Counted from the stretch's first letter, positions 5,553-14,793 are shown. The stretch is 29,891 nucleotides of DNA from a virus (IMGVR_UViG_3300020430_000066:1-29891), one strand, 5' to 3'. A program made the numbers and translations. Notes: generated by a model from the letters alone, not told the origin.

Positions 5553-7121
5553 ATGCACGAAGCAAAAAAAATATTGGAGAGAATTAAAAAGGCAGAGGGA
5601 AAGAAAGAACTTTGGAGAGATATTTACCAGGAGTGTTACGAGTATGCACTGCCACAAAGAAATCTATATGATGGTTACTATGATGGAGGAACTCCAGGAC
5701 AAAGAAAAATGTCTAAAGTTTTTGATAGTACAGCCATAAATTCTACACAAAAATTTGCAAATAGAATTCAATCAGCTCTGTTTCCTCCCTACAGAAAGTG
5801 GGTACGAATTCAACCAGGTAACGAGATACCAGAAGATAGAGCTTCTGCTGCACAAATAGAACTTGATAAGATCAATGACAAAATGTTTTCTGTTTTAAGA
5901 CAAACAAATTTTGATCTAGCAATAGGAGAGTTTTTATTAGATCTAGCTGTTGGTACAGCTTGTATGTTGGTGCTGCCTGGAGATGATGAAGAACCAATTA
6001 AGTTTATTACAGTGCCACAATACTTGATTGCTTTTGAAGAAGGAGCTTATGGTACAATCCAAAATGTTTATAGAAGATTAAAATTAAAAAACTCTACTAT
6101 TCAACAACAATACCCAGATGCAAAGATACCACCAGAGTTTCAGAAACTTATACAAGAAAAACCAGATGAACATACAGAACTTTATGAAAGCACAATGTAC
6201 CATGAAGATGATGGTTTCTATCACTACTGTGTAATATGGAAAAAAGGGCCAGACAAGATTGTACATAGAACTTATGAAACAATGCCTTGGATTATAAGTA
6301 GATACATGAAAGTTGCAGGCGAGATCTATGGCAGAGGGCCACTGATTACTGCGTTGCCAGATATAAAAACATTAAACAAAACTGTTGAGCTGTTGTTGAA
6401 AAATGCAAGTCTAAATATTGCAGGTGTCTATACAGCTTCAGATGATGGAGTGTTAAATCCTCAAACTGTAAGAATAGCTCCAGGTGCGATAATACCTGTA
6501 GCAAGAAATGATGGCCCTACAGGCCCAAGTTTGAAACCACTACAAAGATCTGGAGATATAAATTTATCACAGCTTGTTATTAACGATTTACGATTAAATG
6601 TAAAAAAGATCATGTTAGATGAGAGTTTGCCTCCAGATAATATGAGTGCAAGATCTGCTACCGAAATTGTAGAAAGGATGAAAGAACTTTCTCAAAACCT
6701 TGGCTCTGCGTTTGGTAGATTGATTTCAGAAGCTGTACTCCCTTTAGTTAGAAGAACTTTAGCTGTTATGAATGATAAAGAAATCATAACATTACCTCTG
6801 AAAGTCAATGGATTAGAGATTAAAATGCAGCCTACTTCTCCATTGGCTCTTGCACAATCTAACGAGGAAGTACAAACAGCTATGGGTTGGATGCAAATAA
6901 TTCAGCAGCTTGGCCCTGTAGGACAGATGGCAGTAAGAATAGATAAGGTTGCAGATTTTGTGGCAGATAAATTAGGAATTCCTGCAGATTTAAGAACTAC
7001 TCCAGAGGAAAGACAGCAGTTGATTGAACAAGCGCAGCAACAAGCACAGATGATGCAGCAACAGCAAGCAGCTCCTGCTACTCAAGAAGAAGAAGTTAAT
7101 GCTCAAGCAAAGGTAAGTTAA
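5553..7121 (+). CDS. Portal (head-tail connector) protein, T7 gp8-like
   Basis: 522 residues, close to T7 gp8 (536). The N-terminus (EAKKILERIKKAEGKKELWR, DIYQECYEYALPQR) and the segment FDSTAINSTQKFANRIQSALFPP with KWVRIQPG are hallmarks of podovirus head-to-tail joining proteins. Later LDESLPPDNMSARSATEIVERM matches the channel/stem region. The C-terminus is Gln-rich (about residues 483-515) and probably flexible. The dodecameric portal is the DNA entry and exit pore and the docking site for terminase and tail tubes. There is no good Shine-Dalgarno; coupling to the upstream micro-gene is likely. Confidence 0.96.
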   Translation: MHEAKKILERIKKAEGKKELWRDIYQECYEYALPQRNLYDGYYDGGTPGQRKMSKVFDSTAINSTQKFANRIQSALFPPYRKWVRIQPGNEIPEDRASAAQIELDKINDKMFSVLRQTNFDLAIGEFLLDLAVGTACMLVLPGDDEEPIKFITVPQYLIAFEEGAYGTIQNVYRRLKLKNSTIQQQYPDAKIPPEFQKLIQEKPDEHTELYESTMYHEDDGFYHYCVIWKKGPDKIVHRTYETMPWIISRYMKVAGEIYGRGPLITALPDIKTLNKTVELLLKNASLNIAGVYTASDDGVLNPQTVRIAPGAIIPVARNDGPTGPSLKPLQRSGDINLSQLVINDLRLNVKKIMLDESLPPDNMSARSATEIVERMKELSQNLGSAFGRLISEAVLPLVRRTLAVMNDKEIITLPLKVNGLEIKMQPTSPLALAQSNEEVQTAMGWMQIIQQLGPVGQMAVRIDKVADFVADKLGIPADLRTTPEERQQLIEQAQQQAQMMQQQQAAPATQEEEVNAQAKVS

Positions 7122-7122
7122 T

Positions 7123-7398
7123 ATGGCAAAAAATGGATTTGATGATTTAGGTTGGGAAAGTTTGGATTTCATGGAAGAAGTGCAAACAACAGATGAACAG
7201 AAAAAAAAGAATTCTCTATATGCAAAAGTGTTTAGCTCTCCAGAAGGACAGATTGTTTTACAGGATCTAAAAAGCAGAACTGTTGAAGCTGCATCTTGGT
7301 TTCCTGGAGCAGATCAACATTATGGGTATGTACGAGAAGGACAGAACAGTATTGTAAGAGAAATACTTTCAAGAATAGAACGAGCCAAACAAAACTAA
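7123..7398 (+). CDS. Bbp19-like small phage structural protein, 91 aa
   Basis: One base separates it from the portal stop. Residues 33-90 (YAKVFSSPEGQIVLQDLKSR, then FPGADQHYGYVREGQNSIVR and EILSRIERAK) follow the compact helical pattern I know from the Bbp19 group of phage proteins, in which FSSPEGxxVLxDL and REGQxxxVxxI are conserved. Position between portal and scaffold fits a head-assembly role. The exact function is not known to me. Confidence 0.72.
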   Translation: MAKNGFDDLGWESLDFMEEVQTTDEQKKKNSLYAKVFSSPEGQIVLQDLKSRTVEAASWFPGADQHYGYVREGQNSIVREILSRIERAKQN

Positions 7399-7409
7399 AG
7401 GAGGGATGA

Positions 7410-8246
7410 ATGGCTGAAGAAGGACAACAACAAGAAACAGAGAAAACAGAAGAACAAAAACCAAATGGTTTAGTTGACGAGGCTAGGCAAAATGCTCCAG
7501 AAGAAGAAGCTCCTGTTGAGCAAGATCCTATATCTCATGTAGCTTCTGAAAAACCAGAGGAAGATAAACTTGGAGAAGTTGAAGATGAAGATGAAACTTT
7601 TGAAAGACCAGATTATTTTCCAGAAAAATTTTGGGATGAAAAAGAAGGGCCAGATATAGAAGCTCTAGTAAAAAGCTACACTGAAATACAAAAAAAAATG
7701 AGCCAGGGTAAAGGCAAAGCTCCAGAAAATTATGATGTTAATTTTTTGAAAGAGCAGCAAGTAGATATTGATAATGATCCACTTGTTAAAGGATCTCTTG
7801 AATGGGCCAAAACTCATGGACTTACCCAAGAAGCTTATGAAGATCTTGCAAAGATGTTCATGGAAACAGGAGAAGAAACTGTTGCTAGAACAAATGCAGA
7901 TATAGCTTCACAAAAAAAATTATTAGGAAACAAAGCAGATGAGAGAATTGGATCTGTTATGAAGTTTGCTGATACTTTGAGAGCTAGAGGTGTTTTATCA
8001 GATGAAGAAGTAAAAGAATTTGATGAAATGGCAGGCACAGCTCTTGGTGTAAAAGTTATAGAAAAAATAAGATCTTATTATGGAGAACAACCAATACCAA
8101 CTACAGAACCTACAGAAGATTTAGGTATGTCGCATGAAGAAATCAAAGGTATGGTTGCAGATGCAAGATATGGAAAAGATCCTGCATTTACTGCAAAAGT
8201 AGAAAAATTGTTTGAAAGAGCCTTTCCAGGCGAATATAAACCATAA
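7410..8246 (+). CDS. Capsid scaffold (assembly) protein, T7 gp9-like
   Basis: 278 residues behind a strong AAAGGAGGG. The first 65 residues are extremely Glu/Asp-rich, as expected for a disordered scaffold N-terminus. The block RPDYFPEKFWDEKEGPDIEA with LVKSYTEIQKKMSQGKGKAP is a signature of podovirus capsid assembly proteins. The rest is helical and ends VEKLFERAFPGEYKP, probably the coat-binding helix. It sits directly before the capsid gene, as in T7 (gp9 then gp10). Scaffolds fill the prohead and leave before DNA packaging. Confidence 0.93.
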   Translation: MAEEGQQQETEKTEEQKPNGLVDEARQNAPEEEAPVEQDPISHVASEKPEEDKLGEVEDEDETFERPDYFPEKFWDEKEGPDIEALVKSYTEIQKKMSQGKGKAPENYDVNFLKEQQVDIDNDPLVKGSLEWAKTHGLTQEAYEDLAKMFMETGEETVARTNADIASQKKLLGNKADERIGSVMKFADTLRARGVLSDEEVKEFDEMAGTALGVKVIEKIRSYYGEQPIPTTEPTEDLGMSHEEIKGMVADARYGKDPAFTAKVEKLFERAFPGEYKP

Positions 8247-8251
8247 CAACA

Positions 8252-8285
8252 CTGGGGTTGCACAAAATACTTGATGCAACCCTAG
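8252..8285 (+). promoter_or_regulatory. Perfectly paired stem-loop between scaffold and capsid genes
   Basis: An 11-base stem, ctggggttgca (8252-8262) with tgcaaccctag (8275-8285), pairs along its whole length with one G-U pair and encloses a 12-base loop. Only a short TTTT (8288-8291) follows, so it is a weak fit to an intrinsic terminator. A 3'-stabilising hairpin, RNA-processing site or partial attenuator fits better. It lies 5 bases after the scaffold stop in a 172-base gap, the largest gap in the structural genes. Confidence 0.6.
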
Positions 8286-8379
8286 AATTTTAGTATTAAT
8301 CAAATCAGAAGATAACCGAAAAAATTTGGCCTTCAGTTAAAAGCTGTAGCCTTTTCCTTGAAAAGACAACTACCAATAA

Positions 8380-8408
8380 ATGTTAAACAAAAACTATGTT
8401 AAACAAAA
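8380..8408 (+). repeat. Tandem 13-base direct repeat in the capsid leader
   Basis: ATGTTAAACAAAA occurs at 8380-8392 and again at 8396-8408, a 16-base period ending next to the capsid Shine-Dalgarno (AAAGGAG, 8406-8412). The first copy also opens a 11-codon frame (MLNKNYVKQKE) that stops at 8415, three bases before the capsid ATG. It may be an operator, a translational enhancer or a leader peptide. A weak TTGAAA at 8358-8363 lies upstream, but the matching -10 is poor. Confidence 0.5.
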
Positions 8409-8418
8409 GGAGTAAAAC

Positions 8419-9267
8419 ATGGCAATAAATATAAGTAATGCGTTTGTTACTTTGTTTGATGCTGAAGTTAAGCAGGCATATCAAGGAGAGAGTAAGCTCC
8501 GAGATACTGTAAGACTACGTTCTGGCCAAAGCTCCAACACTGTAAAATTTCCAAAAATTGGAAAAGGTGTAGCTACAGCTAGAATTCCTCAAACAGATGT
8601 AACACCACTAAACGTAACATATTCGCAGGTTACTGCGACTATGTCGGACTATAATGCTGCAGAATACAGCGATATATTCCATCAAGCAAAAGTGAACTTT
8701 GATGAAAGACGAGAGTTAGTTGAAGTTGTATCTAAAGCTATTTCAAGAAGGCAAGATCAACTTATCATTGATGCTCTTAATGGATCATCAACTTCACTTA
8801 CAGTTGCGAAAACTGTTGTAACAACAGGATCTGCAACTGCCTCAAACTTGAACGTAGGTAAAATGATTGAAGCTAAAAAGCTTATGGATGCAGGTAACGT
8901 TCCAAGTGAGGGAAGATGTTTAGTAATTCATGCTAACAACGTGGCAGGATTACTAGCAGATGAAAGAGCAATATCTAACGATTTTGCAGTTAAAGCTCTA
9001 CTAAATGGAGAAGTAACTGCTATGCTTGGTTTCCAAATCATCATAATCGGAGATAGAGCTGAAGGTGGCCTTCCACTATCAACTAACGACAGAACTTGTT
9101 TTGCGTTCCACAAATCAGCTATGGGTATGGCTGAAGGTATGGGGATCAAAACAGAGATCAACTATGTACCAGAGAAAACTTCTTTCTTGGTTAATAGTAT
9201 GTTTTCAGCAGGTGCTGTGGCTATTGATGATGAAGGTATCGTTAAAATAACGTGTGATGAAAGCTAA
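8419..9267 (+). CDS. Major capsid protein
   Basis: 282 residues with a strong AAAGGAGT upstream; shorter than T7 gp10A (345). The sequence fits a HK97-fold podovirus coat: N-terminal helix region (AFVTLFDAEVKQAYQGESKL), a beta-rich Thr/Val segment (TVKFPKIGKGVATARIPQTD), helices with DERRELVEVVSKAISRRQDQ, and a C-terminal VNSMFSAGAVAIDDEGIVKI strand pair. Order scaffold-capsid-decoration and the dedicated leader region support the call. Being the most abundant virion protein, it is expected to have its own expression signals, which the leader stem-loop and repeat may provide. Confidence 0.93.
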   Translation: MAINISNAFVTLFDAEVKQAYQGESKLRDTVRLRSGQSSNTVKFPKIGKGVATARIPQTDVTPLNVTYSQVTATMSDYNAAEYSDIFHQAKVNFDERRELVEVVSKAISRRQDQLIIDALNGSSTSLTVAKTVVTTGSATASNLNVGKMIEAKKLMDAGNVPSEGRCLVIHANNVAGLLADERAISNDFAVKALLNGEVTAMLGFQIIIIGDRAEGGLPLSTNDRTCFAFHKSAMGMAEGMGIKTEINYVPEKTSFLVNSMFSAGAVAIDDEGIVKITCDES

Positions 9268-9282
9268 TAGAGGAGGATAATT

Positions 9283-9564
9283 ATGGCATATACTAATGCA
9301 AACTTACAGCCTATCGGAGGACAATCCAAGGCAGGTACTGCTCCTCAAATGTGGAGTTACACTGCACCTGGAACAGATGCGATTGCTGACATTAATTCAG
9401 AAGGCTACTTCAATGGAGCTGCTGATGTATTAAAAGTTGGCGATTTAATTCATGTTTGGGATAGCTCTGTACCGACTTCAACTTTAGTAACTGTGTTATC
9501 AAACACAGGAACTGTTGTTGACGTATCAGATGGTACAGCTCTATCTGTCGCTGATGCTGACTAA
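9283..9564 (+). CDS. Capsid decoration/stabilising protein, 93 aa
   Basis: Preceded by GAGGAGGATAATT. The protein is small, acidic and rich in Ala, Thr, Asp and Gly, with the pattern WSYTAPGTDAIADINSEGYF followed by DVLKVGDLIHVWD and beta strands (STLVTVLSNTGTVVDVSDG). This layout is common for the small beta-rich protein encoded directly after the capsid gene in many podoviruses and other phages, where it decorates or cements the shell. The role is inferred from position and fold pattern. It ends 9 bases before a strong terminator. Confidence 0.8.
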   Translation: MAYTNANLQPIGGQSKAGTAPQMWSYTAPGTDAIADINSEGYFNGAADVLKVGDLIHVWDSSVPTSTLVTVLSNTGTVVDVSDGTALSVADAD

Positions 9565-9573
9565 TAACTAGAC

Positions 9574-9612
9574 GAGTAAGGGGGAAGAAATTTCCCCCTA
9601 CTCTTTTTTTTT
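9574..9612 (+). terminator. Intrinsic terminator after the capsid/decoration genes
   Basis: GAGTAAGGGGGAA (9574-9586) pairs with TTCCCCCTACTC (9592-9603), with one bulged A at 9579, around a short GAAAT loop, and is followed by nine T (9604-9612). The GC-rich stem and uninterrupted T-run make it the clearest terminator in the window. It should separate high-level head-gene transcripts from tail-gene transcripts, much as T7 uses its terminator after gene 10. Confidence 0.93.
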
Positions 9613-9632
9613 AATTTAAGGTAAAAAGGATT

Positions 9633-10247
9633 ATGGCAGCAGGCGATACAAAAGTAACTATAGCGAATAACGCATTAACTCTATTAGGCGCAAATACTAT
9701 AACTTCATTTACAGATGGATCAAAGGCTGCAGGAATTGCAAACAATATGTATGACTTTGTAAAAAAGCATACATTATCAATGTACCCTTGGAAGTTTGCT
9801 TTGAAAAAACAAGAGCTGCAAAAAGATACAGCTACACCAGTTAATGAATGGGATAATCAATTTACTTTACCTTCAGATGCTGTATCAACTTTACCAGTTG
9901 CAGTTTTTTTCTCTGGACAATCAAATGCTCCTAAAGAATTAAATTTTGAAATTTACGAAAATAAATTAGTAACGAACTCTACAGAAGTTTATATAGATTA
10001 TGTCTATGATGTAGCAGAAGGAAATATGCCAACTTATTTTGTTACGTTATTAGTATATCAGTTAGCTTGGCATCTAGCAGAGCCAATAACAGATCAAACA
10101 ACTAAATCTGATTATTGGAAAACTCATGCTCTGGGTAATCCTTCAGATCAAGGCAGAGGTGGTTATTTTAGAACTGCAACCCAAATAGATGCTCAAGGAC
10201 AGCCTCCAAATGTTATTGAGGACTATGTACTAACTAATATACGATAA
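9633..10247 (+). CDS. Tail tubular protein A, T7 gp11-like (gatekeeper)
   Basis: 204 residues, close to T7 gp11 (196). The opening VTIANNALTLLGANTITSFT with FVKKHTLSMYPWKFALKK is the family signature: an N-terminal helix pair followed by the conserved P-W-x-F-A. The centre holds YIDYVYDVAEGNMPTYFVTL followed by AWHLAEPIT. Twelve copies form the ring below the portal that receives the nozzle. The gene follows the terminator and its stop overlaps the next start (TAATG), so A and B are translationally coupled. Confidence 0.94.
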   Translation: MAAGDTKVTIANNALTLLGANTITSFTDGSKAAGIANNMYDFVKKHTLSMYPWKFALKKQELQKDTATPVNEWDNQFTLPSDAVSTLPVAVFFSGQSNAPKELNFEIYENKLVTNSTEVYIDYVYDVAEGNMPTYFVTLLVYQLAWHLAEPITDQTTKSDYWKTHALGNPSDQGRGGYFRTATQIDAQGQPPNVIEDYVLTNIR

Positions 10248-12244
10248 TGGCAGATAACGAAAATATAGTAAGAATACAAACAAACTTTACTGCAGGAGAA
10301 TTTGATCCCTTGTTGAGAGCTAGGATTGATCTTGAACAGTACAGAGCTGCAGCTCAAACTTTGACAAATGTTGTATGTATGCCTCAAGGTGGAGTAGAAA
10401 GAAGGCCAGGCCTTATGTACATAGGTACAATACCTTCTGGAGCTTCTCCTCAAAATGGAACAAGATTAGTATCTTTTGAATTTTCTACAACTCAACAGTA
10501 CGTTTTTTTATTTGTTTCAGATAGACTATACATTTACAAACAAGGAACTTTACAAACAAATATAAATTCTTCTGGTAATGATTATTTAGATCTATCTTCA
10601 ACAGGAATAAACTCTGCAAAACTTGCAACATTATACTTTGCACAATCTGCAGATACATTGATTATCTGCCATGAAGATATGAACCCTGTAAAAATAACTA
10701 GAGGAGCTTCTCATACATCCTGGACAGTATCAAATATAACTTTTGATTTTGTACCTTACTATCCATACTCACTAGCAACTTCAAATCCTGCAGGAACAAT
10801 TACACCTTCTGCTATTGAAGGAACTATTGAAATTACATTTAGCTCAAGTGTTGCATCATCAAGTTATGTACACCAGTACATCAATGCAGAAAATGGTATT
10901 GGCAGAGCAAGAGTTGTAAAATTTGTAAGCAGCACAAAAGTAGAAGCTTTTGTTGAAATACCCTTTGCTAACACAAATGCTATTGCAAATGGAGATTGGG
11001 AGCTTGAGAATGGTTATGAATTAGTATGGAGTAGTACACGTGGATTTCCAAGAAGCTGCACTTTCCATGAAGGCAGACTATTTTTTGGTGGATCTAAAAG
11101 TAGGCCCTCTACAGTTTGGGGATCACAGGTTGGACAATTTTTTAATTTTAATCCAGGACAGCAGCTTGCAGATGAAAGTGTTGAAGCAACTTTAGATACA
11201 GATCAAGTGAACGCAATCCATGGTATTATATCCAATAGAGATTTATTAGTATTCACTTCTGGTGGAGAATTTTTTGTACCTCAAGGAAGTTTAGATCCTA
11301 TTGAACCAAACAATATAATTTTTAAAGTAACTACAAGAACAGGATCAAAACAAATAAAACCTATTGTTGCTGACAATGCAACTTACTTTGTTCAAAGACA
11401 AGGTAATCAACTTATAGAATTTGTTTTTACAGATAGTGATGTAAATTACAGATCTAATAACTTCTCTTTGTTTTCATCTCATTTAATAAACAATCCAGTG
11501 GATATGACACATAAAAGTCAAATAAGCACTTCAAGCACAAATAGAATTATTTTAGTGAACAATGATGGATCAATAGCTTGCTATTCTTTTTTACGATACC
11601 AACAAGTTGTATCTCCTTCTAAATGGCTGACAGATGGATTATTTAAAAATGTAACAACAGATTTTGATGAAGTTTATTGTGTTGTGCAAAGAACAATAAA
11701 TTCTCAAACAGTATATCATTTAGAAAAATTTGATGATGATTTTACTACAGATGCAGCTACACAATTTTTTGGTGGTACACTTCCAGGATCTACAAGTGTA
11801 TCTGGATTAAATTATCTGGAAGGAAAAACAGTTGATGTTGTAAGAGATGATCTGGCCCTTGCACAAACAACAGTAAGCTCTGGTGGAATAACAATAGACA
11901 AAACTCCAACAGAATATATTGAAGTTGGAATTCCATATACTCCTACAATAGTTACACTGCCTGTAGAAACCAGGCTGCCAAATGGAAATGTACAAGGTTT
12001 TCTAAAAAGAATTACAGAAGTAAATTTAATTTTAAATAGTACACAAAGTATAAAAGTAGATACAGAAGAAGTACCATTTAGAAATTTAGAAAGTTTAAGT
12101 CTAGGAACTGGCATTGAGTTTTTTACAGGACTAAAAACAGTGCAGCCATTATCTGGATTTACAACTGACAGCACATTAACTATAACACAAACAAAGCCTC
12201 TGTTTTTTACTCTACTAGGTGTAGAATACAAGGTAAGCATATAA
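10247..12244 (+). CDS. Tail tubular protein B, T7 gp12-like (nozzle)
   Basis: 665 residues (T7 gp12 is 794). The N-terminus NFTAGEFDPLLRARIDLEQY followed by MPQGGVERRPGLMYIG is diagnostic for the family. Downstream come RGFPRSCTFHEGRLFFGGSK and WGSQVGQFFNFNPGQ, also characteristic of the nozzle protein's beta-propeller region. Six copies form the tail nozzle through which internal proteins and DNA leave. Its start overlaps the tube A stop. The protein is Ser/Thr/Asn-rich and beta-strand-dominated. Confidence 0.94.
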   Translation: MADNENIVRIQTNFTAGEFDPLLRARIDLEQYRAAAQTLTNVVCMPQGGVERRPGLMYIGTIPSGASPQNGTRLVSFEFSTTQQYVFLFVSDRLYIYKQGTLQTNINSSGNDYLDLSSTGINSAKLATLYFAQSADTLIICHEDMNPVKITRGASHTSWTVSNITFDFVPYYPYSLATSNPAGTITPSAIEGTIEITFSSSVASSSYVHQYINAENGIGRARVVKFVSSTKVEAFVEIPFANTNAIANGDWELENGYELVWSSTRGFPRSCTFHEGRLFFGGSKSRPSTVWGSQVGQFFNFNPGQQLADESVEATLDTDQVNAIHGIISNRDLLVFTSGGEFFVPQGSLDPIEPNNIIFKVTTRTGSKQIKPIVADNATYFVQRQGNQLIEFVFTDSDVNYRSNNFSLFSSHLINNPVDMTHKSQISTSSTNRIILVNNDGSIACYSFLRYQQVVSPSKWLTDGLFKNVTTDFDEVYCVVQRTINSQTVYHLEKFDDDFTTDAATQFFGGTLPGSTSVSGLNYLEGKTVDVVRDDLALAQTTVSSGGITIDKTPTEYIEVGIPYTPTIVTLPVETRLPNGNVQGFLKRITEVNLILNSTQSIKVDTEEVPFRNLESLSLGTGIEFFTGLKTVQPLSGFTTDSTLTITQTKPLFFTLLGVEYKVSI

Positions 12245-12254
12245 GGAGAAAACT

Positions 12255-12698
12255 ATGGCACAATTTGCAGCAGTAGCAGCTTCAGTAGGATCAGCAGTAT
12301 TACAATACAGAGCTGCCCAAGCAACAGAGCTTGGTTATAAAGCAAAAGCAAAACAGGAAGAATTAAAAGGCAGAGTATCTGCTGTCCAGGCAAAAGAAGA
12401 TGGTAACAAAGTTTTAGACAACATGATTGCACAAATGGCTTATGGTAATGCCTTTGCAGGTAAAGGAAACATAGATCCTTTTTCTGGAAGTAAATTAGGA
12501 GTAAGTATAAAAATGCAATCACAAGGTATTGCTGAATATAATATTGCTCAAACTAATGCACGTATTGCAAAAGAGATGGGTTTTTACCAGGCGAGAATAG
12601 ATAGATCTGCAGGTAAAACAGCAAAAACTTTAGGTTATGCGAATGCTGTAGCAACACTAGGAACAGGAATATATCAATACAACCAAATGACAGGATAA
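12255..12698 (+). CDS. Internal virion protein, T7 gp14-like
   Basis: 147 residues behind AAGGAGAAAACT. It is almost wholly helical and alanine-rich: AAVAASVGSAVLQYRAAQAT, AKQEELKGRVSAVQAKEDGN, AYGNAFAGKGNIDPFSGSKL (a conserved turn in gp14-like proteins) and AKTLGYANAVATLGTGIYQY at the end. T7 gp14 is ejected first and forms an outer-membrane pore for the ejectosome. Length is slightly below T7 gp14 (196). Position between the nozzle and gp15-like genes is as in T7. Confidence 0.87.
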   Translation: MAQFAAVAASVGSAVLQYRAAQATELGYKAKAKQEELKGRVSAVQAKEDGNKVLDNMIAQMAYGNAFAGKGNIDPFSGSKLGVSIKMQSQGIAEYNIAQTNARIAKEMGFYQARIDRSAGKTAKTLGYANAVATLGTGIYQYNQMTG

Positions 12699-12699
12699 T

Positions 12700-14793
12700 A
12701 TGGCAACAAGAAAGATACAATATAGACCACTAGGAGTAAGATTAAGATCCTTACCTTCTGTTACTAGATCTGACATAACAGAAACTAGAAGGGGTTTATT
12801 AAATCTTTCACAAAAATTAGATCAAATTTCTGCCATAGGTTTTAAAGAGATGGGCAAACAAGCTGCTATTGAAGGAGCTACAGAAGGAGAAAAATTTAAA
12901 GCATACAAAGTAGAAGAAGATGATTTTGGTAATACATCTATTAGCTTTATGGAAGCTCCAGAGATGGGATCAACTCCAAGAGCAAAAGCATATTACAAAT
13001 CAGCTCAAGCTGCAGCTAAATTACAAATCAAATCTTTGTTTGAACAAAAATTATATGATGCTTATACAAGCAACAGAGCAGATATAGCAGGTTTCAATAA
13101 ACAAGCTAAAGATATATCAGATGGATTATTAGAAAGTTTGAGAGAAAAAAATCCTCAACTATTTAATTATTTTCAATATGACTTTGAACAATCTTCAATA
13201 ACTTATGCAAAATCAGTTTATACAAATTGGTCAAGTACAAAGAACGATATAGAAACTGTAACCTTTCAAGGGTATGTAAATTCTGGTCATGCTGCAAATA
13301 TTATAAAAATGGCAGCTAAAGGAGAAGAAGGCCTGGCAAAAGCAGGTATCTTTGTAAATAATATGACAGGCGATTATCTTAACCTTGGGCCTAAAGAAGC
13401 TTTTATTGCAGGAAATATATCAATAGGAGCAGATGATACTAGATTAGGTATAAAAAATTCTAAAGAACTTTCTAAAGATATTGATTATGCAAGAAACACT
13501 TTTCAAAAAATATATTTAGAAGAAGTATTCAAACAATACAAAGGTAATCATGTTGCTTTGGTCAAGGCTATAGAAGAAGTAAGAGGTGGCACATACATTA
13601 CAAAAGACTTCTTTAATGCGCTAGAAGCTGAAGGACAAGTGATTGGTGTTGGATCTACAAGAATTAGTGAAATATTAAATGATGATGACAGAGATAAACT
13701 TGCAAAAGAACTATTTACAATATTTCATAATGAAACAGATAGAGTAAATAAATTATTTGAAGGAGATAAAAAATATATAAATTTACAAGCAGCTCAAGAT
13801 CAATCAACAATTTTAAAACAAATCATAGGATTAGAAAGATTATCTAGTGATGCAGATAGCTCTGGATTAGAAAAAGATATTACAAAAGCTATATCTGATT
13901 TCAAAGCTAAATATCCTACAGAAGATGCTTTAAAAATGGCTGAAACTTTAGAAGAAACATTTTTTAACAGATATAATGCAGATGATGATATGCCTGGAGT
14001 AAAGCAGTTGTATGAAGAAGATGCAAGACTTGGAATGTTAAATATGGATGATTTAAAAAAAGATACAAGACTTACTGGCACTACAAAAGCAAAAGTTATA
14101 GAAATGGCAAATTCTTATAATATTGGAGATAAACACTGGACAGATCACAATCTTTATAAAGAAGGATTGGCAATCATAAACAAAATGGAAGCTCAAAGCG
14201 CAGGAGGTTTATTTCAAATAACTAATACAGATGCAGAAAGACAAGAAAAAATAAATTTAACTTTTAGAAAAACATTTGAACATCTTATTGACATGAGAGG
14301 AATTCCTATAGGAAATAGTGGTAACAGAATAAATCCAATACATATTGCTGATACACTCAACAAGTTAAATGCAGATGGCAAAATTGTGGCAACAAAACAA
14401 GAATTTAAAAAATTTGAAGGTGGTAAAGATCAATCTACTGGAGATCCAAACATTTCAAAATATAACAATTTACAAGTTTTAAAAGAAAGAGCTGAAATGG
14501 ATCTTGCAGAAACTAAAGATGACAAAAAAAGAGAAACAATAAGTGCAGAAATAAAAAGATTAGAAGGCGAACAATCCAAAGTATTAGAACAAATACCTGG
14601 AGGGTTAAAAGGTTTGGAAGAAAAAGAAAGTAAATTTGATAATTCAAAAGTATTCTTTGTAACAGAAGGAGGGCAGCTTGAAGAACTTACACCAGGCAAA
14701 GTATTACAGCTTCTCCAAAAAGATCCTTATCAACTATTGATACCTTCAAGGTTGGAAGAATATAAACAAATATTAACAATAACAGGGGATTAA
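12700..14793 (+). CDS. Internal virion protein, T7 gp15-like
   Basis: 697 residues (T7 gp15 is 747). A basic N-terminus (RKIQYRPLGVRLRSLP) leads into helical repeats and long charged helices throughout, with no membrane span. Family-like features are GFKEMGKQAAIEGATEGEKF and the following AYYKSAQAAAKLQIKSLFEQ. T7 gp15 forms the periplasmic tunnel of the ejectosome with gp16. The gene is one base from the gp14-like stop and its TAA overlaps the next ATG. Lys/Glu-rich coiled coils occupy residues about 590-650. Sequence identity to T7 gp15 looks low, so position weighs heavily in the call. Confidence 0.83.
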   Translation: MATRKIQYRPLGVRLRSLPSVTRSDITETRRGLLNLSQKLDQISAIGFKEMGKQAAIEGATEGEKFKAYKVEEDDFGNTSISFMEAPEMGSTPRAKAYYKSAQAAAKLQIKSLFEQKLYDAYTSNRADIAGFNKQAKDISDGLLESLREKNPQLFNYFQYDFEQSSITYAKSVYTNWSSTKNDIETVTFQGYVNSGHAANIIKMAAKGEEGLAKAGIFVNNMTGDYLNLGPKEAFIAGNISIGADDTRLGIKNSKELSKDIDYARNTFQKIYLEEVFKQYKGNHVALVKAIEEVRGGTYITKDFFNALEAEGQVIGVGSTRISEILNDDDRDKLAKELFTIFHNETDRVNKLFEGDKKYINLQAAQDQSTILKQIIGLERLSSDADSSGLEKDITKAISDFKAKYPTEDALKMAETLEETFFNRYNADDDMPGVKQLYEEDARLGMLNMDDLKKDTRLTGTTKAKVIEMANSYNIGDKHWTDHNLYKEGLAIINKMEAQSAGGLFQITNTDAERQEKINLTFRKTFEHLIDMRGIPIGNSGNRINPIHIADTLNKLNADGKIVATKQEFKKFEGGKDQSTGDPNISKYNNLQVLKERAEMDLAETKDDKKRETISAEIKRLEGEQSKVLEQIPGGLKGLEEKESKFDNSKVFFVTEGGQLEELTPGKVLQLLQKDPYQLLIPSRLEEYKQILTITGD

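Noticed and set aside
8271-8300. Sigma-70-like promoter before the capsid gene (TTGATG, 17 bases, TATTAA)
   Set aside because: Such partial matches are common at this base composition, and the -35 overlaps the hairpin; not reliable.
11812-12240. 142-codon minus-strand frame inside the nozzle gene
   Set aside because: Antisense shadow of a clearly recognised T7 gp12-like protein.
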